NCBI RefSeq assembly: GCF_000447295.1
Contig: NZ_KE650771.1
Location: 6,696,642 to 6,729,908, forward strand
DNA length: 33,267 nt
Direction of reading: 5' to 3'
Origin: Fischerella sp. PCC 9431
Lineage (GTDB): Bacteria > Cyanobacteriota > Cyanobacteriia > Cyanobacteriales > Nostocaceae
Shown: in pieces, positions 8,935-18,800 of the stretch
How positions within the stretch are numbered: the first letter of the stretch is position 1
How the letters are laid out: every line of letters begins with the position of its first letter
The notes under the pieces: model-generated
Database searches by the model: none
Seen by the model: only the letters and a program-made list of their open reading frames with translations
Told to the model about the DNA's origin: nothing
Position numbers and translations under genes: made by a program

Positions 8935-9822
8935 ATGGCTACGAACACTGTCAAAATTCCTAATCCCGGTGCTTCATCAGAGGCACTTCGCCATCATTAC
9001 GACGTTAGTAACGAATTTTTCTCTCTCTGGCTCGATCCAACACGTACTTATTCAAGTGCATTTTGGGAGGAAAATGAAGGATTTGATGCCCTCGAAACTG
9101 CACAGATGCGAAAACTTGATTTTCATATTGAACAGGCAAGAGTCAAAGGCGCTAAGCGAGTGTTGGATATAGGGTGTGGTTGGGGTTCACTGTTGAGACG
9201 TCTTGTAGACGTTCATGGTGTTGAAACTGCTGTGGGGATTACTTTAAATAAGGCTCATGCAGAATGCATTTTAGCTTGGGAACATCCAAAAATAGAAGTA
9301 CATTTAGAAAGTTGGACAGAACACTCTCCAAAGGCACATTATGACGGGATTATTTCATTGGAGGTTTTTGAACACTTTGCTAAGTTGGAACTTTCTCCAG
9401 AAGAAAAAGTAGCAGGCTATCGTAAGTTTTTTTTGCGCTGCCATGACTGGTTGAAGCCTGGAGGTTGGATATCACTGCAAACCAATGTCTATGAGAATTC
9501 CCAAAAAGAGGACTTTAGTCAGTTTTTTGCTGAACAAGTTTTTCCAGAATCAGATCTAGCTCGCCAGTCAGAAATCTTTCAGGCAACTGATCAACTTTTT
9601 GAAGTTGTAGCGTTTCGCAATTACCGTAAACACTACGTACGCACGCTGAAAACTTGGCTCAAAAGGCTAAAGGCAAACCGTTCTAAAGCAGTCTATCTAG
9701 TCGGAGAGGAAATAGTTGCCAGATACGAAAAATATTTGAGCCTTTCTATTATTGGTTTCCATTCAGGAACAATGAATGTTTCATGTATTACAATGCAGAG
9801 GCTGAATAATCCCCGTAAGTAA
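8935..9822 (+). CDS. SAM-dependent methyltransferase, cyclopropane-fatty-acid-synthase-like
   Basis: The protein has 295 residues, the size of mycolic-acid cyclopropane synthases and related C-methyltransferases. It carries the family signature HHYDVSNEFFSLWLDP (about 20-35), the SAM-binding motif VLDIGCGWG (76-84) and EVFEHF (143-148). Such enzymes methylate an alkene in an acyl chain to give a cyclopropane or methyl branch; some members work on non-lipid substrates in natural-product pathways. With a desaturase and FAAL in the same cluster, methylation of an unsaturated acyl-ACP is a reasonable guess. It lies 46 bp before the KS-AT gene and probably begins that operon. No strong Shine-Dalgarno is seen before ATG 8935. 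Confidence 0.82.
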   Translation: MATNTVKIPNPGASSEALRHHYDVSNEFFSLWLDPTRTYSSAFWEENEGFDALETAQMRKLDFHIEQARVKGAKRVLDIGCGWGSLLRRLVDVHGVETAVGITLNKAHAECILAWEHPKIEVHLESWTEHSPKAHYDGIISLEVFEHFAKLELSPEEKVAGYRKFFLRCHDWLKPGGWISLQTNVYENSQKEDFSQFFAEQVFPESDLARQSEIFQATDQLFEVVAFRNYRKHYVRTLKTWLKRLKANRSKAVYLVGEEIVARYEKYLSLSIIGFHSGTMNVSCITMQRLNNPRK

Positions 9823-9856
9823 TGAACTAGCAACATAGGCAAGCATATCTCAAGGT

Positions 9857-9861
9857 AGGAG
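9857..9861 (+). promoter_or_regulatory. Ribosome binding site for a GTG start
   Basis: AGGAG ends 7 bases before GTG 9869 and supports this non-ATG start of the first PKS gene. Confidence 0.65.
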
Positions 9862-9868
9862 CATAGAA

Positions 9869-12574
9869 GTGGAACATGTAGCAGTTATCGGTCTTGGCTG
9901 TCGTTTTCCCGGTGCTAACAACCCAGAATTATTCTGGCAGCTCTTGCACAATGGAGTGGATGCTATCACTGAGGTTCCAAAAGACCGATGGGATATTGAC
10001 GCCTTTTATGATGCAAAGCCAGTTACACCAGGGAAAATGAATACCCGCTGGGGAGGTTTTCTACAACAAGTGGATAGGTTCGATCCTAGCTTCTTTGGAA
10101 TTTCTCCTCGTGAGGCTGAACAAATAGACCCACAGCAAAGACTGTTGTTAGAGGTAGCTTGGGAAGCTCTAGAAAATGCCGCAATAGTGCCACAAAAGTT
10201 AGCTCATACTCAAACCGGAGTGTTTGTTGGTATTAGCAATGGTGACTACCATAGGCTTCTGTATAGAGATTACTATGGAATAGATGCATATAGCGGTACG
10301 GGTACTGCTGCTTCCATGGCTGCTAACCGCTTGTCCTATATATTGGCTTTACAAGGACCTAGTATAGTAGTAGACACTGCTTGTTCTTCTTCCTTAGTTG
10401 CAGTCCATTTCGCTCGTCAAAGCTTGCAGAATGGGGAGTCTAATTTATGCATAGTTGCAGGGGTTAACTTAATGCTGACTCCAGAGCCGACTATCACTTT
10501 CTCTCAAGCTCGCATGATGGCTGCTGATGGTCGGTGTAAGACGTTTGATGCTAGTGCTGATGGGTATGTTCGGGGAGAAGGCTGTGGTGTAGTCATTCTA
10601 AAGCGCCTTTCTGATGCTTATAAGGATGGAAACAATATTCTGGCAATCATTAGAGGTTCAGCAGTTAATCAAAATGGTTTGAGCAACGGTCTTACGGCAC
10701 CCAATGGCTCTGCACAACAAGCTGTCATTTGCCAAGCTCTAAAAAATGCTTGCTTACGACCAGATGAAATTAGTTATGTGGAGGCTCATGGTACTGGTAC
10801 TTCTTTAGGAGACCTTATTGAAATTAAATCTTTGAAAACAGTACTAATGCAAGGCCGCTCACAAAAGCAACCTTGTTGGATTGGGTCGGTTAAAACTAAT
10901 ATTGGTCATCTGGAAGCAGCTGCTGGTATTGCTAGTATGATTAAGGTGATACTCTCACTACAACATAGAGAAATTCCGCCTCACCTGCACTTGAAGCAGC
11001 TGAATCCGTATATTTCTCTGGAAGGAACTCCGTTTTTCATTCCTACTGAATCTCAACCTTGGTCTGCTGCTACAAAACGTTGTTTTGCCGGAGTAAGTTC
11101 ATTTAGCTTTGGTGGCTCCAATTGTCATGTAATTTTGGAAGAAGCAGCCGCAGTACCTATTACGACAGATAGTGAGATTGAACGTCCCCTGCACATACTC
11201 ACTATTTCGGCAAGAAGTGAGAAAGCCTTGCTCGAACTGGCACAAAGTTATGCTAGTTTCTTAGCGTTGCATCCAAGTATATCATTAGCATCTGTTTGCT
11301 TTACTGCGAATACTGGGCGATCGCATTTTGACCATCGCCTAGCAATTGTTGCTGAATCTACCTCAGAACTATGCAAGCAGTTACAGGCTTTTATCTCTGC
11401 TAAAGAGACTTCCAGAATAGTCAAAAGACAGCTGTCTAGTCGAAAGCGTCCTAAGATAGCCTATCTCTTTACTGGTCAGGGTTCCCAGTATGTTGCTATG
11501 GGACGCCAACTGTATGATACCCAACCCACTTTTCGCCAAAGTATTGAATACTGTAGTGAAATTTTACTTCCTTATTTAGATAAGCCTCTAATTGAAGTTT
11601 TATACCCTCAGCCAGGGTTAAATTCTGCCTTGGATGAAACAGCATATGCTCAACCAGCTTTATTTGCTTTAGAATATGCTCTTTTCCAGTTATGGAAATC
11701 TTGGGGAATAGAACCAAGTGCAGTGATGGGTTATGATGTGGGAGAGTATGTTGCTGCTTGTGTAGCAGGAGTATTTAGTTTAGAAGATGGGTTAAAGCTG
11801 ATTGTAGAACGAGGACGTTTAATGCAGGCTCTAAACCTAGAATGTGAAATGATAACGATAATGTCAAATGAAGCCAAGGGAAGAGCAGTCATTCAGTCCT
11901 ACACTCAACAAGCAACGATCAGCACCATTAATGGTCTCCAAGGTATTGGAATTTCTGGCGAGCCTTATCTTCTAAACAATGTTGCAGTAGTCCCAGAGTT
12001 AGAAGGAGCCAATACTATAGAATTACCTATTTCTCAAACTTTCCACTCTCCGTTAATAGAGCCAAGGCTGGCAGCATTTGCACAAGTAATCAGTAGTGTC
12101 ACTTACTCACCTCCACAGATAAAATTGATTGCTAATGTCACTGGACAGTTGGCTACAGATGAAATAGCAACCCCAGAATACTGGTATCGATATATGCATC
12201 AGCATATGCAATTTGCAGCTGGTGTACAGACTTTATATCAGCAAGGGCATGAGTTATTTTTAGAAATTAATCCGAAACCGACTATGTTGGCGATGGGTCG
12301 GCAATGCTTACCAGAATCAGTAGGTGCTTGGTTGCCTAGTCTACATCCAGAACTGGAGGATTGGCAAACTATGCTGGAGAGTTTAGCACAATTATATGTG
12401 CGTGGTGTGTCAGTAGATTGGTCTGGTTTTGATCGAGATTACCCTCGTCGCCGTCTACAACTGCCCACTTATCCTTTTCAAAGGCAACATTATTGGTTGC
12501 AGAGAAACGCAACTGAGAATAAAAGATTGCATACTTCACAAAGCCAGTCTACAAAAACTCATCCTGATATTTAA
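9869..12574 (+). CDS. PKS protein KS-AT, with AT active site lost
   Basis: A type I PKS of 901 residues with a ketosynthase (about 1-425) and an acyltransferase-type domain (about 530-830), ending in the usual post-AT LPTYPFQRQHYW motif. The KS is complete: C172 (DTACSSSL), H307 (EAHGTGT) and H347 (KTNIGHLEA). The AT is not: the GHSxG nucleophile elbow reads G621-Y-D623-V-G, so both the serine and its neighbouring His are gone, while H726 (TFHSPLIEP) remains. No KR, DH, ER or ACP follows. Elongation by this protein would need malonyl units and a carrier supplied by other proteins, or the KS may do something other than normal extension. The GTG start has a good ribosome site. The next PKS gene begins 41 bp after it. 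Confidence 0.93.
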   Translation: MEHVAVIGLGCRFPGANNPELFWQLLHNGVDAITEVPKDRWDIDAFYDAKPVTPGKMNTRWGGFLQQVDRFDPSFFGISPREAEQIDPQQRLLLEVAWEALENAAIVPQKLAHTQTGVFVGISNGDYHRLLYRDYYGIDAYSGTGTAASMAANRLSYILALQGPSIVVDTACSSSLVAVHFARQSLQNGESNLCIVAGVNLMLTPEPTITFSQARMMAADGRCKTFDASADGYVRGEGCGVVILKRLSDAYKDGNNILAIIRGSAVNQNGLSNGLTAPNGSAQQAVICQALKNACLRPDEISYVEAHGTGTSLGDLIEIKSLKTVLMQGRSQKQPCWIGSVKTNIGHLEAAAGIASMIKVILSLQHREIPPHLHLKQLNPYISLEGTPFFIPTESQPWSAATKRCFAGVSSFSFGGSNCHVILEEAAAVPITTDSEIERPLHILTISARSEKALLELAQSYASFLALHPSISLASVCFTANTGRSHFDHRLAIVAESTSELCKQLQAFISAKETSRIVKRQLSSRKRPKIAYLFTGQGSQYVAMGRQLYDTQPTFRQSIEYCSEILLPYLDKPLIEVLYPQPGLNSALDETAYAQPALFALEYALFQLWKSWGIEPSAVMGYDVGEYVAACVAGVFSLEDGLKLIVERGRLMQALNLECEMITIMSNEAKGRAVIQSYTQQATISTINGLQGIGISGEPYLLNNVAVVPELEGANTIELPISQTFHSPLIEPRLAAFAQVISSVTYSPPQIKLIANVTGQLATDEIATPEYWYRYMHQHMQFAAGVQTLYQQGHELFLEINPKPTMLAMGRQCLPESVGAWLPSLHPELEDWQTMLESLAQLYVRGVSVDWSGFDRDYPRRRLQLPTYPFQRQHYWLQRNATENKRLHTSQSQSTKTHPDI

Positions 12575-12615
12575 AGATTCAGAGTCAGATCTTTAATAGT
12601 TTAAATATTTGTATT

Positions 12616-15600
12616 ATGGAAGCCATAGCAATCATTGGTATAGGATGCCGTTTTCCCGGTGCTGAAAATCCTGAAGCTTTGTGGCGTTTGTTAAGGGAAG
12701 GTTCACATTCAATCTCTGAAGTGCCACCGGAGCGTTGGAATATTAATGTTGATAACAATTTAGACCTGGATAAGTTAAGAGAAAAGGGGATTTACAAAGG
12801 CGCTTTCATACAACAAGTAGACAACTTTGACCCCGATTTCTTCAGAATTTCCCCACGTGAAGCTAAGACTATGGATCCCCAGCAACGGTTTCTTTTAGAG
12901 GTTAGCTGGGAAACGATGGAAAATGCTGGAATCGCACCAAATACCTTGTCTGGTAGCAATACTGGAGTGTTCATTGGTATCAACAGTTATGATTACTCCT
13001 GGATTCAATTACAAAATCTCAGCAGTTCAAATGTTTACTCCAGTACTGGCAACTCTCATTGTATAGCTGCCAACCGCTTGTCTTATACATATAATTTCCG
13101 TGGTCCTAGTGTAGCCTTAGATGCGGCTTGTTCATCATCCCTAGTGGCGGTGCATTTAGCTTGCCAAAGTTTGCGCCTTGGAGAGTGCAATGCGGCTCTA
13201 GCTGGCGGCGTGAGTATGATGTTATCTCCAGAATGGTCTATTCTTCTGTCTCAATCAGGTATACTTTCAGCTGAAGGTCGTTGTAAAACTTTCGATGCTA
13301 ATGCTGACGGATATGTGCGAGGAGAAGGCTGTGGTCTAGTCCTTCTCAAGCGTTACTCGGATGCACTTCGTGACAATGATAATATTCTGGCACTAATTAG
13401 AGGATCAGCAGTTAATCAGGATGGTCTTAGTAATGGACTTACGGCACCTAATGGACCAGCACAACAAGAAGTCATACGCCAAGCACTAAAAAATGCCCAA
13501 GTCTCACCAACCCAAATAAGTTATGTCGAAACTCAGGGTACAGGTACCTCCTTAGGGGATTCAATTGAAGTCAATTCTATAAAAGCAGTTTTGATGCCGG
13601 ATCGGTCTCCATCTCAACCCTGTTGGATTGGATCGGTTAAGACAAATATTGGTCATTTGGAAGCTGCTTCTGGAATTGCCAGCTTAATTAAGGTAATACT
13701 GTCAATGCAACATGGGGAAATTCCACCTCATTTGAATTTCAGTAACCTCAATTCATATATTTCCATACAACAAAATGAGCCGCTCTTAATTCCTAAATAT
13801 CTGACACCATGGCAATCAGAAAAAAATAGCTGTTTTGCTAGTATAAATACTTTTGGATTTGGCGGAACTAATTGCCATTTGATTTTAGAAAAAGCCCCTA
13901 CTGCCCCTACTATTGATGAAGTAAAAGTACTTAATGAGTATAAACAGTCTTTAAATATTACTACTCTGTCAGCAAAAAGTGAAAAGGCGCTTAAGCAATT
14001 AGCACAACTTTATGAAGTGTATCTTCAAGCTAACTCAGAAGCATCACTAGGAGATATTTGTTTTACGAGCAACACAGGACGTGTACATTTTGAGTATCGA
14101 CTTGCTGTAGTATCTAAAACTAATGCAGAGTTAAACAAGTGTCTGAGAGATTTTATTGCTGGCAAGAAGTCCAGTGGATTGATAAGTGGCAAGGTGACCA
14201 AAAGAAAGCTACCTAAAGTAGCATTTCTCTATACTGGTCAAGGCTTTCAATACATTGGTATGGGACGTCAACTTTACTCTACCCAGCCAGTTTTTCGGCA
14301 AGCACTTAACTACTGCGATGAAATTTTGTGTTCTTATACAGGGAAATCGTTCCTAAAATTTATCTATGGAGAACCAGGTCAGACGGTTTCTCTTGAGCAA
14401 ACTGCTTATACTCAACTATCAGCTCTGTTTGCCCTCGAATATGCCTTGACCCAGCTATGGCTATCTTGGGGAGTAGAGCCAACAGCCGTGATGGGACATG
14501 GTGTAGGAGAATATGTTGCTGCTTGTGTGGCTGGAGTTTTTAGTCTAAAGGAAGCGCTGAAACTAATTAGCAAGTATGCTTCTTTAATACAAACTCTACC
14601 AGCTAACGGTCAGATGGTAGCCGTGTTTGCTGATGAAGCATCGATTCAAGCTGTGCTGACGCAAGAGCAGAAGATAGCTATTGCGGCCCTCAATAGCCCA
14701 CAAAACACTGTGATTACCGGTGAACAAAAGATAATTGAGAAAGTTTGTGCTACTTTAAAGGCAGCCGGAATCAAAACGAAAAAACTAAAAACATTCCATG
14801 CTTTTCACTCCCCGCTAGTAGAGCCAATTTTGACAGAGTTTAGTGAGATAGCTGCCAGTACTACTTATGCAACACCTAAGATAAAGCTGATTTCTAATGT
14901 CACTGGTAAACCATTAACAACCGAAGTAATTACATCTGAGTATTGGTGTCGTCATCTCAGCCAGACGGTGCGATTTGCAGATGGGATGCAGACACTTTAT
15001 AAAGAAGGATATGAAGTCTTTGTAGAAGTAGGACCTAAACCAATTTTGCTGGGGATAGGACGGCAATGCTTACCGAAGAGAGCAGGAATTTGGTTAGCAA
15101 GTCTGCGTCAAGGACGGGAAGACTGGCAGCAGATGCTAGAGAGTTTGGGGCATTTGTATGTACAAGGGGTATCGATCAATTGGTCAAACTTTAGCCAGGA
15201 ATATCATCACCAACGAATCAGTTTACCGACATATCCTTTTCAGAGAGAACGTTACTGGCTTGAGAGAGTTGAGAAAGGACATTCAAAAGTAGAAGCTACC
15301 TCTGAGACAAAAAGTCAAACTCCAATTATTGATCTTCTCAATGCAGGAGATGTTGAAAAACTAGCTGAACAGTTGGAAAAAGCAAGTAATTTTTCGGAAA
15401 CTCAAAAACAACTGCTGCCAAAACTTTTGAAAGCTTTAGTCAAACAACACCAAAAGTATCTTCAAAACAAAGGTGTACTAACTGAACATTATGATCCCTC
15501 ATTAAACAATGGTGTAGTGTCAGATATAGTGAAGCAATTAAATAATGCAAGTCTCGACAGACGCTTAGAATTTTTGATTGCTTATCTTCAAGCTCAAATC

Positions 15601-15870
15601 GCTAAAGTTTTAGAACTCCCTTCATCTGGTCAACCTGACCCATATCAATCCCTACATGAGTTAGGGCTTGACTCTTTGATGGGCATGGAGATTAAAAATC
15701 GGATTAAGACTGATTTAGGTTTAGATATACCCTTACAAATATATAGTGAAGGAATTAGCATTAAACAACTAGCTTCCGAGCTACTGCAACAATTTGCATT
15801 GGCAAGTCTAGTCCAATGGAAGTCTCAGTCCCACGAGCTCAGTGAGGATTTAGAGGAAATAACAATATGA
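12616..15870 (+). CDS. PKS protein KS-AT-ACP, with variant KS and lost AT active site
   Basis: A protein of 1084 residues: KS (about 1-425), AT-type domain (about 535-835), linker, ACP (about 970-1060) with S1020 in LGLDSLMGME, and an acidic C-terminal tail that may dock on the TubC-type domain of the next protein. The KS keeps C172 and H347 but has Q307 in ETQGTGT in place of the first active-site His, as in many non-elongating KS domains. The AT elbow reads G627-H-G629-V-G, so the serine is glycine; the conserved Arg of the RGRLMQ motif is also lost (KYASLIQ). The HAFH specificity motif is kept, which points to a malonyl-type ancestor. Its stop overlaps the next start (ATGA). It may act as a transfer station to the Cys module. 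Confidence 0.93.
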   Translation: MEAIAIIGIGCRFPGAENPEALWRLLREGSHSISEVPPERWNINVDNNLDLDKLREKGIYKGAFIQQVDNFDPDFFRISPREAKTMDPQQRFLLEVSWETMENAGIAPNTLSGSNTGVFIGINSYDYSWIQLQNLSSSNVYSSTGNSHCIAANRLSYTYNFRGPSVALDAACSSSLVAVHLACQSLRLGECNAALAGGVSMMLSPEWSILLSQSGILSAEGRCKTFDANADGYVRGEGCGLVLLKRYSDALRDNDNILALIRGSAVNQDGLSNGLTAPNGPAQQEVIRQALKNAQVSPTQISYVETQGTGTSLGDSIEVNSIKAVLMPDRSPSQPCWIGSVKTNIGHLEAASGIASLIKVILSMQHGEIPPHLNFSNLNSYISIQQNEPLLIPKYLTPWQSEKNSCFASINTFGFGGTNCHLILEKAPTAPTIDEVKVLNEYKQSLNITTLSAKSEKALKQLAQLYEVYLQANSEASLGDICFTSNTGRVHFEYRLAVVSKTNAELNKCLRDFIAGKKSSGLISGKVTKRKLPKVAFLYTGQGFQYIGMGRQLYSTQPVFRQALNYCDEILCSYTGKSFLKFIYGEPGQTVSLEQTAYTQLSALFALEYALTQLWLSWGVEPTAVMGHGVGEYVAACVAGVFSLKEALKLISKYASLIQTLPANGQMVAVFADEASIQAVLTQEQKIAIAALNSPQNTVITGEQKIIEKVCATLKAAGIKTKKLKTFHAFHSPLVEPILTEFSEIAASTTYATPKIKLISNVTGKPLTTEVITSEYWCRHLSQTVRFADGMQTLYKEGYEVFVEVGPKPILLGIGRQCLPKRAGIWLASLRQGREDWQQMLESLGHLYVQGVSINWSNFSQEYHHQRISLPTYPFQRERYWLERVEKGHSKVEATSETKSQTPIIDLLNAGDVEKLAEQLEKASNFSETQKQLLPKLLKALVKQHQKYLQNKGVLTEHYDPSLNNGVVSDIVKQLNNASLDRRLEFLIAYLQAQIAKVLELPSSGQPDPYQSLHELGLDSLMGMEIKNRIKTDLGLDIPLQIYSEGISIKQLASELLQQFALASLVQWKSQSHELSEDLEEITI

Positions 15871-18800
15871 ACCTGAATGAACTTTTAACTGAACTTTCTA
15901 AACGAAATGTTAAGGTATGGGCGGAAGCAGATAATTTGCGTATTCGTGCGCCTAAGGAAGCTCTCACACTAGACTTACGTAATTCTATAGTAGAGCATAA
16001 GGTAGACCTTCTGAGGTTACTCTACGAAAGTAATTTTAGTATGCATGATGATGCTCTGCCTGCGGTTCTCCCAGTACTAGACGAACGCTATCAACCCTTT
16101 CCTCTTACCGATATTCAGTATGCTTATTGGGTGGGACGTAGTGGAGAGTTTGAATTAAGTAACGTAGCTACCCATGCCTATTTAGAACTTGAATGTAATG
16201 GCTTAGACCTAGAGCGGCTAAATTGTGCTTGGCAGCAATTGATTGAGCGACATGAGATGTTGCGGACTGTAGTACTGCCAGATGGTACACAAAAAATTCT
16301 CACAGATGTGCCTTTATACCAAATCTCGGTTTTGGATTTGCTTGGAGAAGATCCTGAAAGTATCAGGTTCAAAACTGAGGAAATTCGTCAACAAATGTCT
16401 CACCAGATGCTGCCAACTGACAAATGGCCTTTATTTGATATTCGAGTTGCTCATCTAAGCGAAACTTTCTTTCGGCTTTATCTTAGCTTTGATGCGTTAG
16501 TAACTGATTTGGGGAGCTTGCATCTTCTTTTTCAAGAGTGGAGTCAGCTCTACCAGAACCCAGAATTGGTTTTGCCTCGATTGGAACTTTCATTCCGCGA
16601 TTACGTTTTAGCCGAAGAGCGCCTAGTAGGAACGCAACTATATCAGCGTTCACAAGCCTATTGGTTTAACCGTCTAGATTCTCTGCCGCCAGCACCAGAC
16701 CTGCCGCTAGCCAAAAATCCCAATTCTTTAAAACAGCCCCGGTTCCATCGTCGCACTTTTTGGCTGAATACAGAATATTGGCAAAAGCTAAAGAAATATG
16801 CAACAGATGCTAATTTAACTCCCTCTGGAGTCTTGCTTGCAGCTTATGCTGAGATTTTGACAACTTGGAGCAAATCTCCTCAATTTACTATTGATCTAAC
16901 TCTATTTAACCGTTTACCACTTCATCCTCAAGTCAATCAAATTGTTGGGGATTTTACTTCTGTAATACTGCTGCAGATAGACAACTCAACGGTTAATGAA
17001 TCCTTTGTCTCTCGTGCTGTCCGTCTCCAAAAACAACTTTGGCAGGATTTAGACCATCGCTACGTCAATGGAGTGCATATTCTAAGAGAATTGGCACGTA
17101 AAAAAGGTAACTCTCCAAAGGCAATGATGCCTGTAGTCTTTACTAGTGCATTGGGTGTTGGTTCGTTAAATAGCAATAGCCCTGGGTTAAGTAAATTTGG
17201 AGAAATTGTCTACGGCATTAGCCAAACACCTCAGGTCTGGCTAGACCATCAAGTCATTGAACAAGATGGGGGATTACTTTTCAACTGGGATGCAGTAGAA
17301 GACCTTTTCCCTCCTGGAATGTTGGACGATATGTTCAATGCCTACTGCAATTTTTTGGTGCAACTAGCAACTCAGGAGCCAGTATGGCACTCAATGACAA
17401 GACAACTCGTTCCTCCAGAGCAATTGTCTCAACGAGTCGCGATCAATGCTACAAAGGCACCTCTGTCTGGTGAAATGCTACACACTCTATTTACAAGACA
17501 GGTAGAGCGTTGTGGTGACCGCTGTGCCATAATCTCACCCCAGCACACGCTGACTTACTCTGAGTTAAACAAATTAGCTCATCAAGTTGCTCATCAGTTG
17601 CGACAGCTAGGAGCTTCTCCCAATCGTCTAATAGCTGTAGTTATGGAAAAAGGTTGGGAGCAAGTAGTTGCTGTACTAGGAATATTAATCTCCGGTGCAG
17701 CTTATTTACCAATTGATCCAGATTTACCAATTGAGCGCCAAAAGTATTTGCTCAAACAAGGGGAAATTCAAATAGTTTTGACTCAATCGTGTGTCAATGT
17801 AAAACTCGAGTGGTCGTCGGATATTCACAGAATAAATATTGATACTGAGAAGTTAACAGACCACAGTCCATCAACTTTGGAATCAGTTCAAAATCCAAAA
17901 GATTTAGCTTATGTAATCTATACTTCTGGCTCAACAGGTGTACCCAAGGGAGTAATGATTGATCACCAAGCTGCTGTGAATACGATTCTTGATATCAATC
18001 AATACTTCCAAATTGGAGAGCAAGATTGTGTACTAGCACTTTCAGCTTTGAACTTCGATTTATCAGTTTACGATATCTTTGGTATTTTAGCTGCGGGAGG
18101 AACTATTGTTATTCCTAAAGCAACAGCAACTAGAGACCCAGCCCACTGGATAGATCTGATGACGCACTATCAAGTGACCTTATGGAACTCGGTTCCGGCC
18201 TTGATGCAGATGCTTGTTGAATATATAAAACTCCACCCAGACAAAGTTCCTTCGTCTTTACGTTTGACTTTTTTAAGCGGAGATTGGTTGCCACTAAACT
18301 TACCTACTCAAATCAAAACTTTATGGTCGAAAGCTCAGGTGGTGAGTTTAGGAGGGGCAACTGAGGCATCAATTTGGTCTATTTTTTATCCAATCGAGAA
18401 TATTTCTCCTGAATGGAAAAGTATTCCTTACGGTCGGTCTTTAACAAACCAAAGTTTTTATGTTTTCAATGAGTTATTTGAACCTTGCCCTATATGGGTG
18501 AGTGGACAACTTTACATTGGAGGAGTTGGGTTAGCCAAAGGTTACTGGCGCGATCAAGAAAAAACTCAAAATAGTTTCATTACACATCCACGCACAAAAG
18601 AGCGTTTGTATAAAACAGGTGATCTAGGGCGTTACTTACCGGATGGTAATATTGAGTTCCTGGGCAGAGAAGATTTTCAAGTTAAAGTTAATGGCTACCG
18701 AATTGAATTAGGCGAAATAGAAGTTGCACTGAAACAACATCCATTGATAACTGATGCAATCGTTACTGCTATTGAGCAGGGAAAAGAGCAAAAGCAACTA

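Noticed and set aside
9869-12574. The first PKS gene as a pseudogene because its AT site is lost
   Set aside because: The frame is open over 901 codons, the KS site is complete, and start and ribosome site are good; loss is confined to the AT elbow.
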